A stretch of 64,000 nucleotides of DNA from Thermoplasmata archaeon (GCA_015063285.1 SUST01000002.1:1-64000), one strand, 5' to 3'; positions 34,284 through 42,497 are shown, counted from the stretch's first letter. Numbers and translations are program-made. The notes: a model not told the origin generated them from the letters alone.

Positions 34284-37200
34284 TGGTTATCCCGCAGATC
34301 CGCACATCAAAAAATGTCGTACCAACAATTTATGCTTACACGACTCCGGATTACCATCCTCATGATGGTTGGACTAAGATCGGGGATACCAAGCGTGATG
34401 TGGCCATTCGTCTGAGAGAACAATCTCGTACTATCGATGTTGCAATCCATCCAGAATGGGCTCTCGACGCAAAATTTGAAGGCACTCCTCCTAAGACGTT
34501 CAGAGATACTCTGTTCCATAGTTATTTGATCAAGAACGGGATTAAGAAGATGCCCGGGAAGAGGAACGAATGGTTCTTTATTTCTCCGGATAAGGCAAAG
34601 ATGATGCTTTATGATTTTAGATCCAATCGCGGTATCACTGAAGATCTAACATCGATACCCTATTCTCTCAGGGATGAACAAGATAAGGCCGTATCTGTAG
34701 CAAAAGATTATTTCTTGCTACATGACAAGGGCGAGTTCTTATGGAATGCCAAACCTAGATTTGGAAAGACCCTTTCAGTCTATGATCTGTGTAAGCGTAT
34801 GGATGCTCATAAAGTATTGATTGTAACTAATCGTCCAGCAATAGCCAATTCATGGTATGATGATTATCAACTGTTCCTTGGTCTTGATTCCGGTTATAGG
34901 TTCGTCAGTGGTTCTAGTTCTTTGCGGGAAAGGCCACTTACATTGAGTCATGAGGAGTTTGAGGAGATTTATTCTAAGGATAGTTCGTTGAAATACATAG
35001 AATTCATGAGTTTGCAGGATCTCAAGGGTTCTATCTATTTTGGCGGAAAATTCAATAAGCTAAAGTATGTTTCCACTGAAGATTGGGATCTTCTGGTAAT
35101 CGATGAGGCTCACGAAGGTGTTGACACCTATAAGACCGATGTAGCTTTTGATCACATTAAACGCAAATGGACTCTTCATTTGTCAGGAACACCGTTCAAA
35201 GCTTTAGCTAACGAGAAGTTTGAGGAAGGAGCCATTTATAATTGGACCTATGCTGATGAGCAGAGGGCCAAAGGTTCTTGGAATTACGAGGAGGACGAGG
35301 ACAATCCGTATGAATCTCTCCCTAAATTGAATATGTATACCTATCAGATGTCCAAGATTGTTGAGGACCAGATCCAACAAGGTATTGTCCTTGATGATGA
35401 GGTCGAAGAATATGCTTTCAATCTTAACGATTTCTTTTCGACTAAGAAGAATGGGGAATTCGTGTATAATGAATCAGTAGAGAAATTCTTACAGGCTTTG
35501 GTCACTCAGGAGAAGTTTCCCTTCTCTACTCCAGAACTTCGTAGCGAACTCAAACATACACTTTGGATACTCAATCGTATTGATAGTGCTAAAGCGCTTT
35601 ATAAAAAGCTCAGGACTCATCCGATATTTGGCCAGTATGAGATCATCCCAGCATTTGGAGATGGAAAGGTTGATGATGAAGGCGAGAATACCAAGGCCTT
35701 TGATAAGGTCACCAAGGCTATTCATGATCATGAGAAGACCATTACTTTGTCTGTTGGTCAATTGACCACAGGTGTTACCATTCCAGAATGGACTGCTGTC
35801 CTCATGTTATCAAATATCAAAAGTCCTGCCCTCTACATGCAGGCAGCTTTCAGAGCTCAAAATCCTTGTATCTTTACCAACGAGGATGGTAGTTTCTCCA
35901 AGAAGATCAATGCCTATGTTTTCGATTTCGATCCTGCAAGAACTCTTGATATTTTCGAAAAATTCGCCAATGATCTTTCCTCGGATACCTCTGCAGGTAA
36001 AGGTGACATGGATTCTAGGAAGAATCATGTTAGAGAGCTCTTGAATTTCTTCCCTGTTATCGGTGAGGATGAAAATGGAAAGATGATTGAACTCGATGCA
36101 GAAAGCGTGCTTTCGATCCCCAGGAAGATCCGTTCGATAGAAGTGGTCCATCGCGGATTTATGTCCGATTTCCTTTTCCAAAATATCAGCAATATATTCC
36201 ATGCACCTCCTCAGGTATGGGATCTTATTAATTCATTAGAACCTGTGAAGGAACCAGACAGTCTCATAAGATACACTTACGGTGAACTCGATTTGGAGAA
36301 TGGGGAGATAAAGGTCCCTCAGGAAAAGGTATTGGGTACAGCAGTCGATCTTTTTGGCGATAGCATTTATTCAGTCGATGCAGAAGAGGTCGATGAGATA
36401 TTTGATAAAATCGAGTCTAAAACTACTCAATCTCAGAAGGATGAGCAGATCAGGCTGATGAGAGAAAAGTTCAATGCTTCCGTCTTAACACCTATGATAG
36501 ATCAGGCCAAAGATAGATTCGGTCGTGATTTTTCGTCCTCTGCATCTAAAGCGGTTGAACGTAAGATCAATTCGGATGTCGAGATGGAAATGAATAAGGC
36601 TGTAAGTGAGCTGCAGATTCTCCATAAGACTATTGACGCCGAGAAGGACGAGGCTCTAAGCAAGACGCTGGATGCAAAAGAAAGGATTGATATTGAGAAG
36701 AAATACGAAGAGGAGAGGAAGGCCAAAGTTGCGGAATTCAAGAAGTCTTTGGATTCAACTCTCGATGATCTTGTGAATAATGCTGGTCAAGATATTGTGG
36801 AAAGGGTACTAACAGATCAGCAGAATCAGAAGAAGAAATCTGTTGAGGATGCTATCAAGGATCACCTTAGAGGTTTCAGCCGGACGATTCCTGCTTTCCT
36901 CATGGCTTATGGCTCTGAAGGTGATGTTACTTTGGAGAATTTCGACAAAATTATTCCTGCCGATGTCTTTAAAGAAGTCACTAGTATCTCCCTTGAGGAT
37001 TTTAGATTCCTTAGGGATGGCGGCAAATATATCAATGAGGAAACGGGGCAAGAGGAATCGTTCGATGGTCGTCTCTTTGATCCTGTAGTGTTCAATGATT
37101 CCGTCAACGTGTTCCTTTCACTTAGGAAAAAGCTCGCCAATTATTTCGACGAATCAGCTACTCAGGATATCTTTGATTTCATCCCTCCTCAGAAGACCAA

Positions 37201-37591
37201 TCAGATCTTCACTCCAAGGAAGGTTGTTACCCAGATGGTCGATATGCTTGAGCAAGAGAATCCAGGTTGCTTCGACGACGATTCCAAGACCTTCGCTGAT
37301 CTCTATATGAAATCTGGACTTTATCTGGCAGAGATTGTCAAGAGGCTATATCGTAGCGAGAAGATGAAAGTCAAATATCCCAACGAGCAGGAACGTTTAG
37401 ACCACATCTTCTCAAAGCAGATCTATGGCCTAGCACCGACTGAGATCATCTACCGTATCGTTCTCTCATTCCTTCTCGGATTCAGTGAGGATGTGAACAT
37501 CTCCAAGAACAACATCAGACTCTGTGATTCTCTCCAATATGCTAAGGATGGAACCCTAGAGGAAAAACTTAAAGAGGTTTTCAATCTCTGA
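34280..37591 (+). CDS. GIY-YIG (T5orf172-like)/DEAH helicase with methylase-like C-terminus
   Basis: A 1103-residue multidomain protein. Residues 10-110 form a T5orf172-like GIY-YIG domain (IYAYTTPDY...GWTKIGDTKRDVAIRLREQ). Superfamily 2 helicase motifs follow: Walker A AKPRFGKT, DEAH in VIDEAHEG, LSGTPF, and a motif VI-like QAAFRAQNP. A charged coiled coil spans about residues 800-860. The last 150 residues look like the start of an N6 methylase (QIFTPRKVVTQMVDML...ADLYMKSGLYLAEIVKRLY), with the usual glycine-rich SAM loop altered. It probably translocates on and cuts unmodified DNA together with the coupled methylase. Confidence 0.8.
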   Translation: MMVIPQIRTSKNVVPTIYAYTTPDYHPHDGWTKIGDTKRDVAIRLREQSRTIDVAIHPEWALDAKFEGTPPKTFRDTLFHSYLIKNGIKKMPGKRNEWFFISPDKAKMMLYDFRSNRGITEDLTSIPYSLRDEQDKAVSVAKDYFLLHDKGEFLWNAKPRFGKTLSVYDLCKRMDAHKVLIVTNRPAIANSWYDDYQLFLGLDSGYRFVSGSSSLRERPLTLSHEEFEEIYSKDSSLKYIEFMSLQDLKGSIYFGGKFNKLKYVSTEDWDLLVIDEAHEGVDTYKTDVAFDHIKRKWTLHLSGTPFKALANEKFEEGAIYNWTYADEQRAKGSWNYEEDEDNPYESLPKLNMYTYQMSKIVEDQIQQGIVLDDEVEEYAFNLNDFFSTKKNGEFVYNESVEKFLQALVTQEKFPFSTPELRSELKHTLWILNRIDSAKALYKKLRTHPIFGQYEIIPAFGDGKVDDEGENTKAFDKVTKAIHDHEKTITLSVGQLTTGVTIPEWTAVLMLSNIKSPALYMQAAFRAQNPCIFTNEDGSFSKKINAYVFDFDPARTLDIFEKFANDLSSDTSAGKGDMDSRKNHVRELLNFFPVIGEDENGKMIELDAESVLSIPRKIRSIEVVHRGFMSDFLFQNISNIFHAPPQVWDLINSLEPVKEPDSLIRYTYGELDLENGEIKVPQEKVLGTAVDLFGDSIYSVDAEEVDEIFDKIESKTTQSQKDEQIRLMREKFNASVLTPMIDQAKDRFGRDFSSSASKAVERKINSDVEMEMNKAVSELQILHKTIDAEKDEALSKTLDAKERIDIEKKYEEERKAKVAEFKKSLDSTLDDLVNNAGQDIVERVLTDQQNQKKKSVEDAIKDHLRGFSRTIPAFLMAYGSEGDVTLENFDKIIPADVFKEVTSISLEDFRFLRDGGKYINEETGQEESFDGRLFDPVVFNDSVNVFLSLRKKLANYFDESATQDIFDFIPPQKTNQIFTPRKVVTQMVDMLEQENPGCFDDDSKTFADLYMKSGLYLAEIVKRLYRSEKMKVKYPNEQERLDHIFSKQIYGLAPTEIIYRIVLSFLLGFSEDVNISKNNIRLCDSLQYAKDGTLEEKLKEVFNL

Positions 37592-38539
37592 TTACAAATC
37601 GAAGGGGTCGTCCCCCTTTTCTTTCTTAATCTTCGATTTAGCGGCGGTCTTCCTGTCCCACATGTAACTGCTGCAGCACACCTGTCCGCTGTTCTTCCAG
37701 CATTCGGAATCCTTGTCCCTGTTGGAGGATTTCTTTCTTAGACATGTCTTGCAGCACTCCTCCACCGGATACATCGCAAGGTTCCTCAGTGCGGGGACGT
37801 CGTAAGACAATTGCAGTTGGATGCCGATCCTCTCGGCGCATTCGCATATCTGATTGAACTGCTCGTTCGGGATCATCCCGTTAGGGACGTCACCTTTCAG
37901 GCTGATCTTCTTCGCATCTTCCACGGATATATTCCTGGAGAACGGCCTCAGTGCCGGTGTGCCGTAGACATACTCCTGTCTCCATCCCATCATCGTTCTT
38001 GGAAGCTGGTGTCTGTAGCATTCTATCGCAAAGTGTTCCAGATCAAATGTCGGGTTGTAAGGATGCAGGTCGTATCTGTCGATTTCCTCATTTGGGTGTA
38101 TCTCTGCGAGATACTCTCCTGATTCGAGTCTTATGTGCAGCGTATTTCCATCGATCCATGCCTCTTTCAGAGATTCGTAGATCCATTCCCGTATCTGTTT
38201 TCCGTCGAGGTAATGCCACTTGTACGGATGCGGGTCTATGCAGTCCATTATCTCTCCAGTGGACTTCACCATCTTCTTCATCCCGATTCCCCTCTGCATC
38301 CATATACAGGCATCCCAATCCTTGAATCTGGATTCGTAGGAACGTGAGTGGTCCACTTCCAGGCATCTAAGCCATGAGCCCTTCCCCGAAGGCATCCTGT
38401 TCAGATCCTCCACCAGGGCCTCTGCATCCATCCTGTAGATCCCTTTGTGTGTTCCGTCATAATCTTCCAGCCACTTCGGTTCAGTTGATATCGGTACATC
38501 ATCGAATGCGAACAGAGTCAATTGCTTTGCAGCGTTCAT
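37592..38539 (-). CDS. Cys-rich module protein (315 aa), copy 1
   Basis: A 315-residue protein nearly identical over its length to the 62575-63519 product of the second element. That alignment fixes the start at MNAAKQLTLFAFDD. The C-terminal third has a cysteine cluster (EECCKTCLRKK...DSECWKNSGQVCCSSY) that probably binds metal. The N-terminal QLTLFAF resembles a PCNA-binding peptide. No known family. It is the last gene of the six-gene module and abuts the end of the restriction-like helicase gene. Confidence 0.75.
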   Translation of the reverse strand: MNAAKQLTLFAFDDVPISTEPKWLEDYDGTHKGIYRMDAEALVEDLNRMPSGKGSWLRCLEVDHSRSYESRFKDWDACIWMQRGIGMKKMVKSTGEIMDCIDPHPYKWHYLDGKQIREWIYESLKEAWIDGNTLHIRLESGEYLAEIHPNEEIDRYDLHPYNPTFDLEHFAIECYRHQLPRTMMGWRQEYVYGTPALRPFSRNISVEDAKKISLKGDVPNGMIPNEQFNQICECAERIGIQLQLSYDVPALRNLAMYPVEECCKTCLRKKSSNRDKDSECWKNSGQVCCSSYMWDRKTAAKSKIKKEKGDDPFDL

Positions 38540-38554
38540 CTTATCACCATGAAA

Positions 38555-38578
38555 ATGGGGCCTTTCGGCCCCTTTTAG
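38555..38578 (-). terminator. conserved hairpin inside module, copy 1
   Basis: A GGGGCC/GGCCCC stem with a four-base loop and flanking T run separates the 95-residue and 315-residue genes. The second element has the same hairpin at 62542-62557. It may reduce expression of the last gene. Confidence 0.6.
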
Positions 38579-38580
38579 GT

Positions 38581-38871
38581 TCAGTATTCCTCCGGTAGAA
38601 GGATGGTTGTCACGGATCTGTCGCACTCGGTTATGATGTAGATCTTCCCGAATCCGGTCTTATATGCGCTGAACAGGCTGTCGGTGTATCCGCCGTTCTT
38701 CTCGGCTGCCAAGGCATCATCGTTCATCTGCCTGTCCTCTTCGCAGAGGTCGCCCCAGTCTCCTGACTTGTGGCGGTCCAGGCAGCTCTGTATCTCGTCC
38801 TGGTAACCAGTCACCATCATCTCTCTGATGCCTTCGGTCATCACTATGGGTCCGGTCTCGAAGAGGCTCAT
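38581..38871 (-). CDS. plasmid-related small protein (GDWGDL/TILxPEEY family), copy 1
   Basis: A 96-residue protein with the strongly conserved phrases GDWGDLCEED and KIYIITECDRSVTTILLPEEY. I recognise these from small proteins of bacterial plasmids and conjugative elements, often mislabelled type I restriction subunit M or plasmid-related protein. Function unknown. GGAGGTG precedes the ATG and the start overlaps the previous gene by four bases. The second copy is at 62234-62533. Confidence 0.8.
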   Translation of the reverse strand: MSLFETGPIVMTEGIREMMVTGYQDEIQSCLDRHKSGDWGDLCEEDRQMNDDALAAEKNGGYTDSLFSAYKTGFGKIYIITECDRSVTTILLPEEY

Positions 38872-39590
38872 GCGATCACCTCCTTGGTGGAATCTACGGA
38901 GACATGTCCTCTCATCTCGTCTGGGATCAGTATCGACTCCCTTCCATCCTTCCACTGGAATCTGGGAAGCTTCATCTCCTCCCCGTCCTTCTCGACGATC
39001 AGTTCCATGAACGGTTTGTCAACAACTCTGAGGATATTGTCAGGCTGCCTCTCGTTCAGAGAGTAGTACGATCCTATCTTGAATCCGGTGCATCCCAACC
39101 CTTCCTCTTTTCTCTTGTTCATCTCGTAGGAGTAGTTCCAACAGACGTCGGAGATCGTCTTCCCGTGGTGCATCAGGCAGTCTATCATGTCGCCGCCTAA
39201 CTGCTGGTCTTCAGGTTGCGATTTGTCCAGATAGTGCAGGAACTCGCACAGTCCGTACTCGTTCTGCTCCCAGGTGGAATCGTAGAATCTCCTTCCGACT
39301 ATCTTCCAGTCCTTCATCAGATAGACTCCGTTGTCTCCGTTGTCCATGTCCAGACACTTGACGTCGTCTATCCCCACGGAGCATCCGTCTGCTCCCATGA
39401 AGTTCCCGATCACCTGGGCAAGCCTGGCCCATCCGTAATCGTCGTTCTCCGGTCTCCTGAAGGCCCTCAGCCTGCAGTACTCCAGGAATCCCTGAACGCT
39501 GTCGCGTCCTCCGTTCCAGTGCAGATAGATTCCGAGTCCGGACCTCTTCTCGAAGTTCTCTTCGGTCGTGATGACGGCTCTGTTCCCCAT
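38868..39590 (-). CDS. module protein (240 aa, HWNGGRDSV family), copy 1
   Basis: A 240-residue protein with conserved phrases GIYLHWNGGRDSVQGFLEYCRLR, YGWARLAQVIGNF, DNGDNGVYLMKDWKIVGR and EQNEY. From memory, similar uncharacterised proteins occur on bacterial mobile elements, also near the GDWGDL family. It is over 90 percent identical by eye to the 61515-62237 product. Function unknown. The start overlaps the upstream stop (ATG within CTGATGG). Confidence 0.8.
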   Translation of the reverse strand: MGNRAVITTEENFEKRSGLGIYLHWNGGRDSVQGFLEYCRLRAFRRPENDDYGWARLAQVIGNFMGADGCSVGIDDVKCLDMDNGDNGVYLMKDWKIVGRRFYDSTWEQNEYGLCEFLHYLDKSQPEDQQLGGDMIDCLMHHGKTISDVCWNYSYEMNKRKEEGLGCTGFKIGSYYSLNERQPDNILRVVDKPFMELIVEKDGEEMKLPRFQWKDGRESILIPDEMRGHVSVDSTKEVIA

Positions 39591-39886
39591 CAGATCACCC
39601 CGTTCATCTTCGCTTCCGCCATGAACATGGCGTAGTTCTCGTAGTCCGGCGTGCTCATCAGGATATCGAGCACTTCCTTCCTGTCCGCGAACATCCCTCT
39701 GAAGGGTTCGTCCGGGCACATGATGACCGGCTTCCTCTTCGACTTCCTTACGGTCGCAACGATCGCGGGGATGCTCATCCTGTGCTCTCTGTCGGTCTTC
39801 CTGATGACCAGTCTGTATCCAGTGTATTGGTCCTGGTCGATCCTGAGGTTCTCGCTGTTCAGGACAGCGATCTGCCAATCCTGCAT
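39590..39886 (-). CDS. module protein (98 aa), copy 1
   Basis: A 98-residue basic protein differing from the 61219-61515 copy at only two or three residues. It has a beta-rich N-terminal half (WQIAVLNSENLRIDQDQYTGYRLVIRK), a basic middle (RKSKRKPVIM) and an acidic C-terminal helix. No family recognised. Such high identity between two elements at different tRNA sites suggests recent exchange. Confidence 0.75.
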   Translation of the reverse strand: MQDWQIAVLNSENLRIDQDQYTGYRLVIRKTDREHRMSIPAIVATVRKSKRKPVIMCPDEPFRGMFADRKEVLDILMSTPDYENYAMFMAEAKMNGVI

Positions 39887-39988
39887 TCAGTCCACCTCCT
39901 TGTTGGAGTACTCGTCGCAGAATGCGGCGTAGTTCCCTCCGAAGTACTTCTCTTCGAATTCCTCGAACGCTTCCTGATTGGGATCCAT
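39887..39988 (-). CDS. 33-aa acidic peptide present only in copy 1
   Basis: A 33-codon frame (starts MDPNQEAFEEFEEKYFGG, ends SNKEVD) fitted exactly between two coupled genes, with GGAGGTGG before the ATG and its own SD-like GGAGGTGGAC at the end for the next gene. The second element lacks it: there the flanking genes meet directly. It is therefore a small insertion or a loss. Acidic and aromatic; anti-restriction DNA mimics are acidic too, but no link is shown. Confidence 0.55.
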   Translation of the reverse strand: MDPNQEAFEEFEEKYFGGNYAAFCDEYSNKEVD

Positions 39989-40285
39989 TCAGGCCACCTC
40001 CCCGCTTGCGAGCATGTCCTTCACGGTCAGGATCCCTAAGGCGTTCAGCCTGTAGCACATCCTTTGTGCGTATGCCCTTTTAGGGCTGGCAGTCACATGC
40101 CTCTGGAGGTGGTACACGAATCCCTTCTCCTCCAGCTTCTTGATCTCGACGGCCACATGGCTCCTGGAGATCCCGATCGCTTCCGCGATGCCGTCCTGAG
40201 TGGTCTCATAAGGCATCTCGTAGGTGTTCCCGAATCCCAGCTGTCCGTACAGATGGATCAGGATCTGTTCCTGTCTGGTCGCCAT
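39989..40285 (-). CDS. winged-helix DNA-binding protein of module, copy 1
   Basis: A 98-residue wHTH protein. The helix-turn-helix lies at about residues 28-58 (TTQDGIAEAIGISRSHVAVEIKKLEEKGFV), followed by a wing and a basic tail (HVTASPKRAYAQRMCYRLN). It differs from the 60919-61218 copy at only a few positions. It is likely a transcription regulator of the module or of neighbouring defence cargo. The ATG overlaps the previous stop. Confidence 0.85.
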   Translation of the reverse strand: MATRQEQILIHLYGQLGFGNTYEMPYETTQDGIAEAIGISRSHVAVEIKKLEEKGFVYHLQRHVTASPKRAYAQRMCYRLNALGILTVKDMLASGEVA

Positions 40286-40605
40286 CAGTAGCACCTCCCG
40301 AGTCCTTCCTCGGTGTAGTTGCCGTCCTCGTCCAGGGGGTACACGTACGGGTCGTCCTCGACCATGAATCCGTGGCATCCGTTCCCGCATTCCCTGATCC
40401 ACGCCGCTAGAATCCCGATCCCGGCGTAGTCCTCTTCGTCCAGCATCTTCTGGAGGTCGTTCCTGTCCCATCCGTAGCGGATGATCTCATAAAGGTCTTC
40501 CACGTTCAGCTTCTCGATGACAACCTCACCGATTAGAATCTTGTAATCAGTTTCGAAGTCGTTTCTTAAGTCGTTTATCTTGTTTTCAGGTAAGTTCATA
40601 GAGAA
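40285..40605 (-). CDS. first protein of module (about 106 aa), copy 1
   Basis: Acidic protein with conserved AAWIRECGNG...GFM.EDDPYVYPLDEDGNYTEEGL ending. I start it at MFSMNLPEN because the upstream sequence is better explained as an RNA leader shared with the second element. A longer frame to 40668 exists, but its extra residues do not align well with the copy. Homologous to 60593-60919 but more diverged than the later genes of the module. Function unknown. Confidence 0.65.
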   Translation of the reverse strand, partial: FSMNLPENKINDLRNDFETDYKILIGEVVIEKLNVEDLYEIIRYGWDRNDLQKMLDEEDYAGIGILAAWIRECGNGCHGFMVEDDPYVYPLDEDGNYTEEGLGRCY

Positions 40606-40735
40606 CATTTTTTTCAACCCTGGGCTTTTTTCGAAACCCGAGGCGACTGACCGAAGCCCTGCGTGCACGTAGCTTACACACTGGAAGTGGAAAGCCCGAT
40701 GACGCAGGGCAAGATAGCTGAAGGGTGGAGAAGAA
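40606..40735 (-). ncRNA. covarying structured leader of module, copy 1
   Basis: On the minus strand a perfect 9-bp stem (GCCCTGCGT at 40702-40710 with ACGCAGGGC at 40656-40664) closes a 37-base loop. The loop holds the conserved blocks CATCGGGCTTTCCA and TAAGCTACGTGC. In the second element the stem has a different sequence but is again perfect. The loop's GGGCTTT (40691-40697) can pair with AAAGCCC (40622-40628) just before the first gene, in both copies. CTTCTCCACCCTTC upstream is also conserved. Confidence 0.6.
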
Positions 40736-40767
40736 TAAGCGCAGGGTGTTAGGAAAGTACCTCCTTC

Positions 40768-41418
40768 TCAGTTCAGTTTCCCGATCCTCTGACCAGGACC
40801 TTTCCCTTGGACGTAGTACCCGTTGTTCCTGAACAGGGTATCCCAGTTCATGTCCTCGGGACCGGGTTCTATACCCTCTTCGAGCAGCAGCTTGCAGAAC
40901 AGTGACTTGTGGATAGTCCCTTCGTCGTTCTTCTCTTTGAAGATCCGGTCCATGGCCTGCTTGGTCTTGGACTTCTTCTTGTTGGTGGACTTCTTCTGTT
41001 GGCTTCTCGCCTTCGTGTAGAGGTGGTCCACGGTAGATGTCATGTTCATGAGCTGGCGCACCAGGTTGTGTATCTCTATCGCATCGTTGTGAAGATTATC
41101 GGATTCGTAGCTCCTGTATTCATGGATGATCTTGTTGCGCTTATCCACAGCATCCTCGAACTGGGAGTACCTTATCTCGGTGTCCTTGAACAGGGACTTG
41201 ATCATTCTCGTCTGCTTCCCAAATGTGCCGCTCTCGAATGCTCCGATGAATTCCTCTTTGTCCTCATCTGACAGCCTGTCGGTGATCTCCAGCAGATCTA
41301 TCATCGAGTCGATGAGCATCAGCAGCCTGGTGTTCATCACGCCGATGCCCTCATGGATCATCCTCTCGCTGACCGTTACAGGAGGCTCCTTCTCCGCAGT
41401 CCAATCGTATCTTGCCAT
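40768..41418 (-). CDS. HEPN-like protein divergent from CARF regulator
   Basis: A 216-residue, mainly helical protein. DKRNKIIHEYRS at about residue 91 contains an R-x4-H motif within a helix, as in HEPN RNases. A basic linker (QQKKSTNKKKSKTK) leads to a C-terminal domain of about 60 residues of unknown type. It is divergently transcribed from the CARF-wHTH gene with 64 bases between them. HEPN effectors often work with CARF sensors in antiviral systems, so a signal-controlled abortive module is possible; the motif alone is weak evidence. Confidence 0.5.
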   Translation of the reverse strand: MARYDWTAEKEPPVTVSERMIHEGIGVMNTRLLMLIDSMIDLLEITDRLSDEDKEEFIGAFESGTFGKQTRMIKSLFKDTEIRYSQFEDAVDKRNKIIHEYRSYESDNLHNDAIEIHNLVRQLMNMTSTVDHLYTKARSQQKKSTNKKKSKTKQAMDRIFKEKNDEGTIHKSLFCKLLLEEGIEPGPEDMNWDTLFRNNGYYVQGKGPGQRIGKLN

Positions 41419-41482
41419 GCTGGTATCATCCCCTGGTAACTATTAAAAATATTATTTATATGATTCAATTAATATTTGAATT

Positions 41483-42133
41483 ATGGAACGTCATGTCCAT
41501 TTCTACATCATAGGGTCCAAACCCGAGACCGCTTTCATCGCGGTCGATAAGATCCCATTGGACAAGATGTACGTCCTGAACAACGATTCAAAGGATTTCA
41601 GCGGATACGAGGACGAGGTCGTCTCCGGATTCCACGGCATCAAGAAGCAGGTCGAGGTCGTCAGGGCAAATCCATTCGATTATTACGATGTCTTCCAGAA
41701 GGCCAAGGCAATCGCCGACAGGGAGCTCTCGGAGAATCCTGATGTGTTCTTCCACATGAACATCACCATGGGCGCCCGTCCCGGTGCCTGCGCCCTCAGC
41801 AATGTCGCCTATTCATTCCACTCCGAGCTGTATTACATCCAAGAAGCACCATACTCGCCCACCAAGAAGGATGAGCTGATCAGGATAGGCATAGACAATC
41901 TCAGTATCATCTACGAGCTCAAGAAGAAGCCCAAGACCCTCGAGGTCCTGCTGCGGTTCATCGACAGCGACTGCATCTCGAACTCGGAACTGGTCGGGGT
42001 GATAGGTTCCCCTACATCGCTCTCTTATCATACGAAGTATCTTTGCGACAACGGTCTCATCGAAAGGGACGGCATCCGCAATGCGAAGTGGAGGATCACG
42101 GATCTCGGCAGCCAGGTATTGAAGAGGTTATGA
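41483..42133 (+). CDS. CARF-wHTH regulator (Csa3/HFX_2341-like)
   Basis: A 216-residue protein. Residues 1-135 look like a CARF Rossmann domain with the signature FFHMNITMGARPGACALSNVAY, resembling the NITGGT ligand loop of Csa3-type proteins. Residues about 150-216 form a winged helix (EVLLRFIDSDCISNSELVGVIGSPTSLSYHTKYLCDNGLIE). Such proteins bind a cyclic oligonucleotide and control transcription. No CRISPR locus is present in the window. It may control the divergent HEPN-like gene. Confidence 0.7.
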   Translation: MERHVHFYIIGSKPETAFIAVDKIPLDKMYVLNNDSKDFSGYEDEVVSGFHGIKKQVEVVRANPFDYYDVFQKAKAIADRELSENPDVFFHMNITMGARPGACALSNVAYSFHSELYYIQEAPYSPTKKDELIRIGIDNLSIIYELKKKPKTLEVLLRFIDSDCISNSELVGVIGSPTSLSYHTKYLCDNGLIERDGIRNAKWRITDLGSQVLKRL

Positions 42134-42137
42134 CCGG

Positions 42138-42458
42138 TCACTTGTACTCGTCAGGGCTGCATTCCTTATGGGGCAGCGCCTGATAGATCCTTTCGAGGTT
42201 CTCCCCGACGATGTTCCCCATGTCGGTGCAGAACAGCGGCTTGGCGTTGTGCTTGTACTTCTGCTCGTCCTCGCGGATCAATCCGTAGTCTATGAGCTTG
42301 TTCAGCGTCTGATATTTCACCCTCATCGATCCGCCGTCCTCGTCGACCGCCATCTTCTTCAGTATGCCCGGGTTGCGGTATACGTTCAGCAGGATGAAGG
42401 TCGCGAAGCGCTGCTCGATGATCAGTGTGGTTGCGTCCATGGTTGGTCCATATCCCAT
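42138..42458 (-). CDS. winged-helix regulator next to integrase, element 1
   Basis: A 106-residue wHTH protein (RFATFILLNVYRNPGILKKMAV ... RVKYQTLNKLIDYGLIRED) transcribed divergently from the integrase. The second element has a wHTH gene in the equivalent place (59827-60132) with a similar beginning (LEQRYAMYCLLMI versus IEQRFATFILLNV). It is probably the repressor that controls integrase and excision. A perfect palindrome lies between the two genes. Confidence 0.75.
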   Translation of the reverse strand: MGYGPTMDATTLIIEQRFATFILLNVYRNPGILKKMAVDEDGGSMRVKYQTLNKLIDYGLIREDEQKYKHNAKPLFCTDMGNIVGENLERIYQALPHKECSPDEYK

Positions 42459-42497
42459 TTTCTCTTTATTATATTATCTGATTACTACAAGTGTAAA

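Noticed and set aside
40606-40668. N-terminal extension of the first module protein
   Set aside because: Residues encoded here do not align with the second copy, while the DNA shows stem covariation, which favours an untranslated leader.
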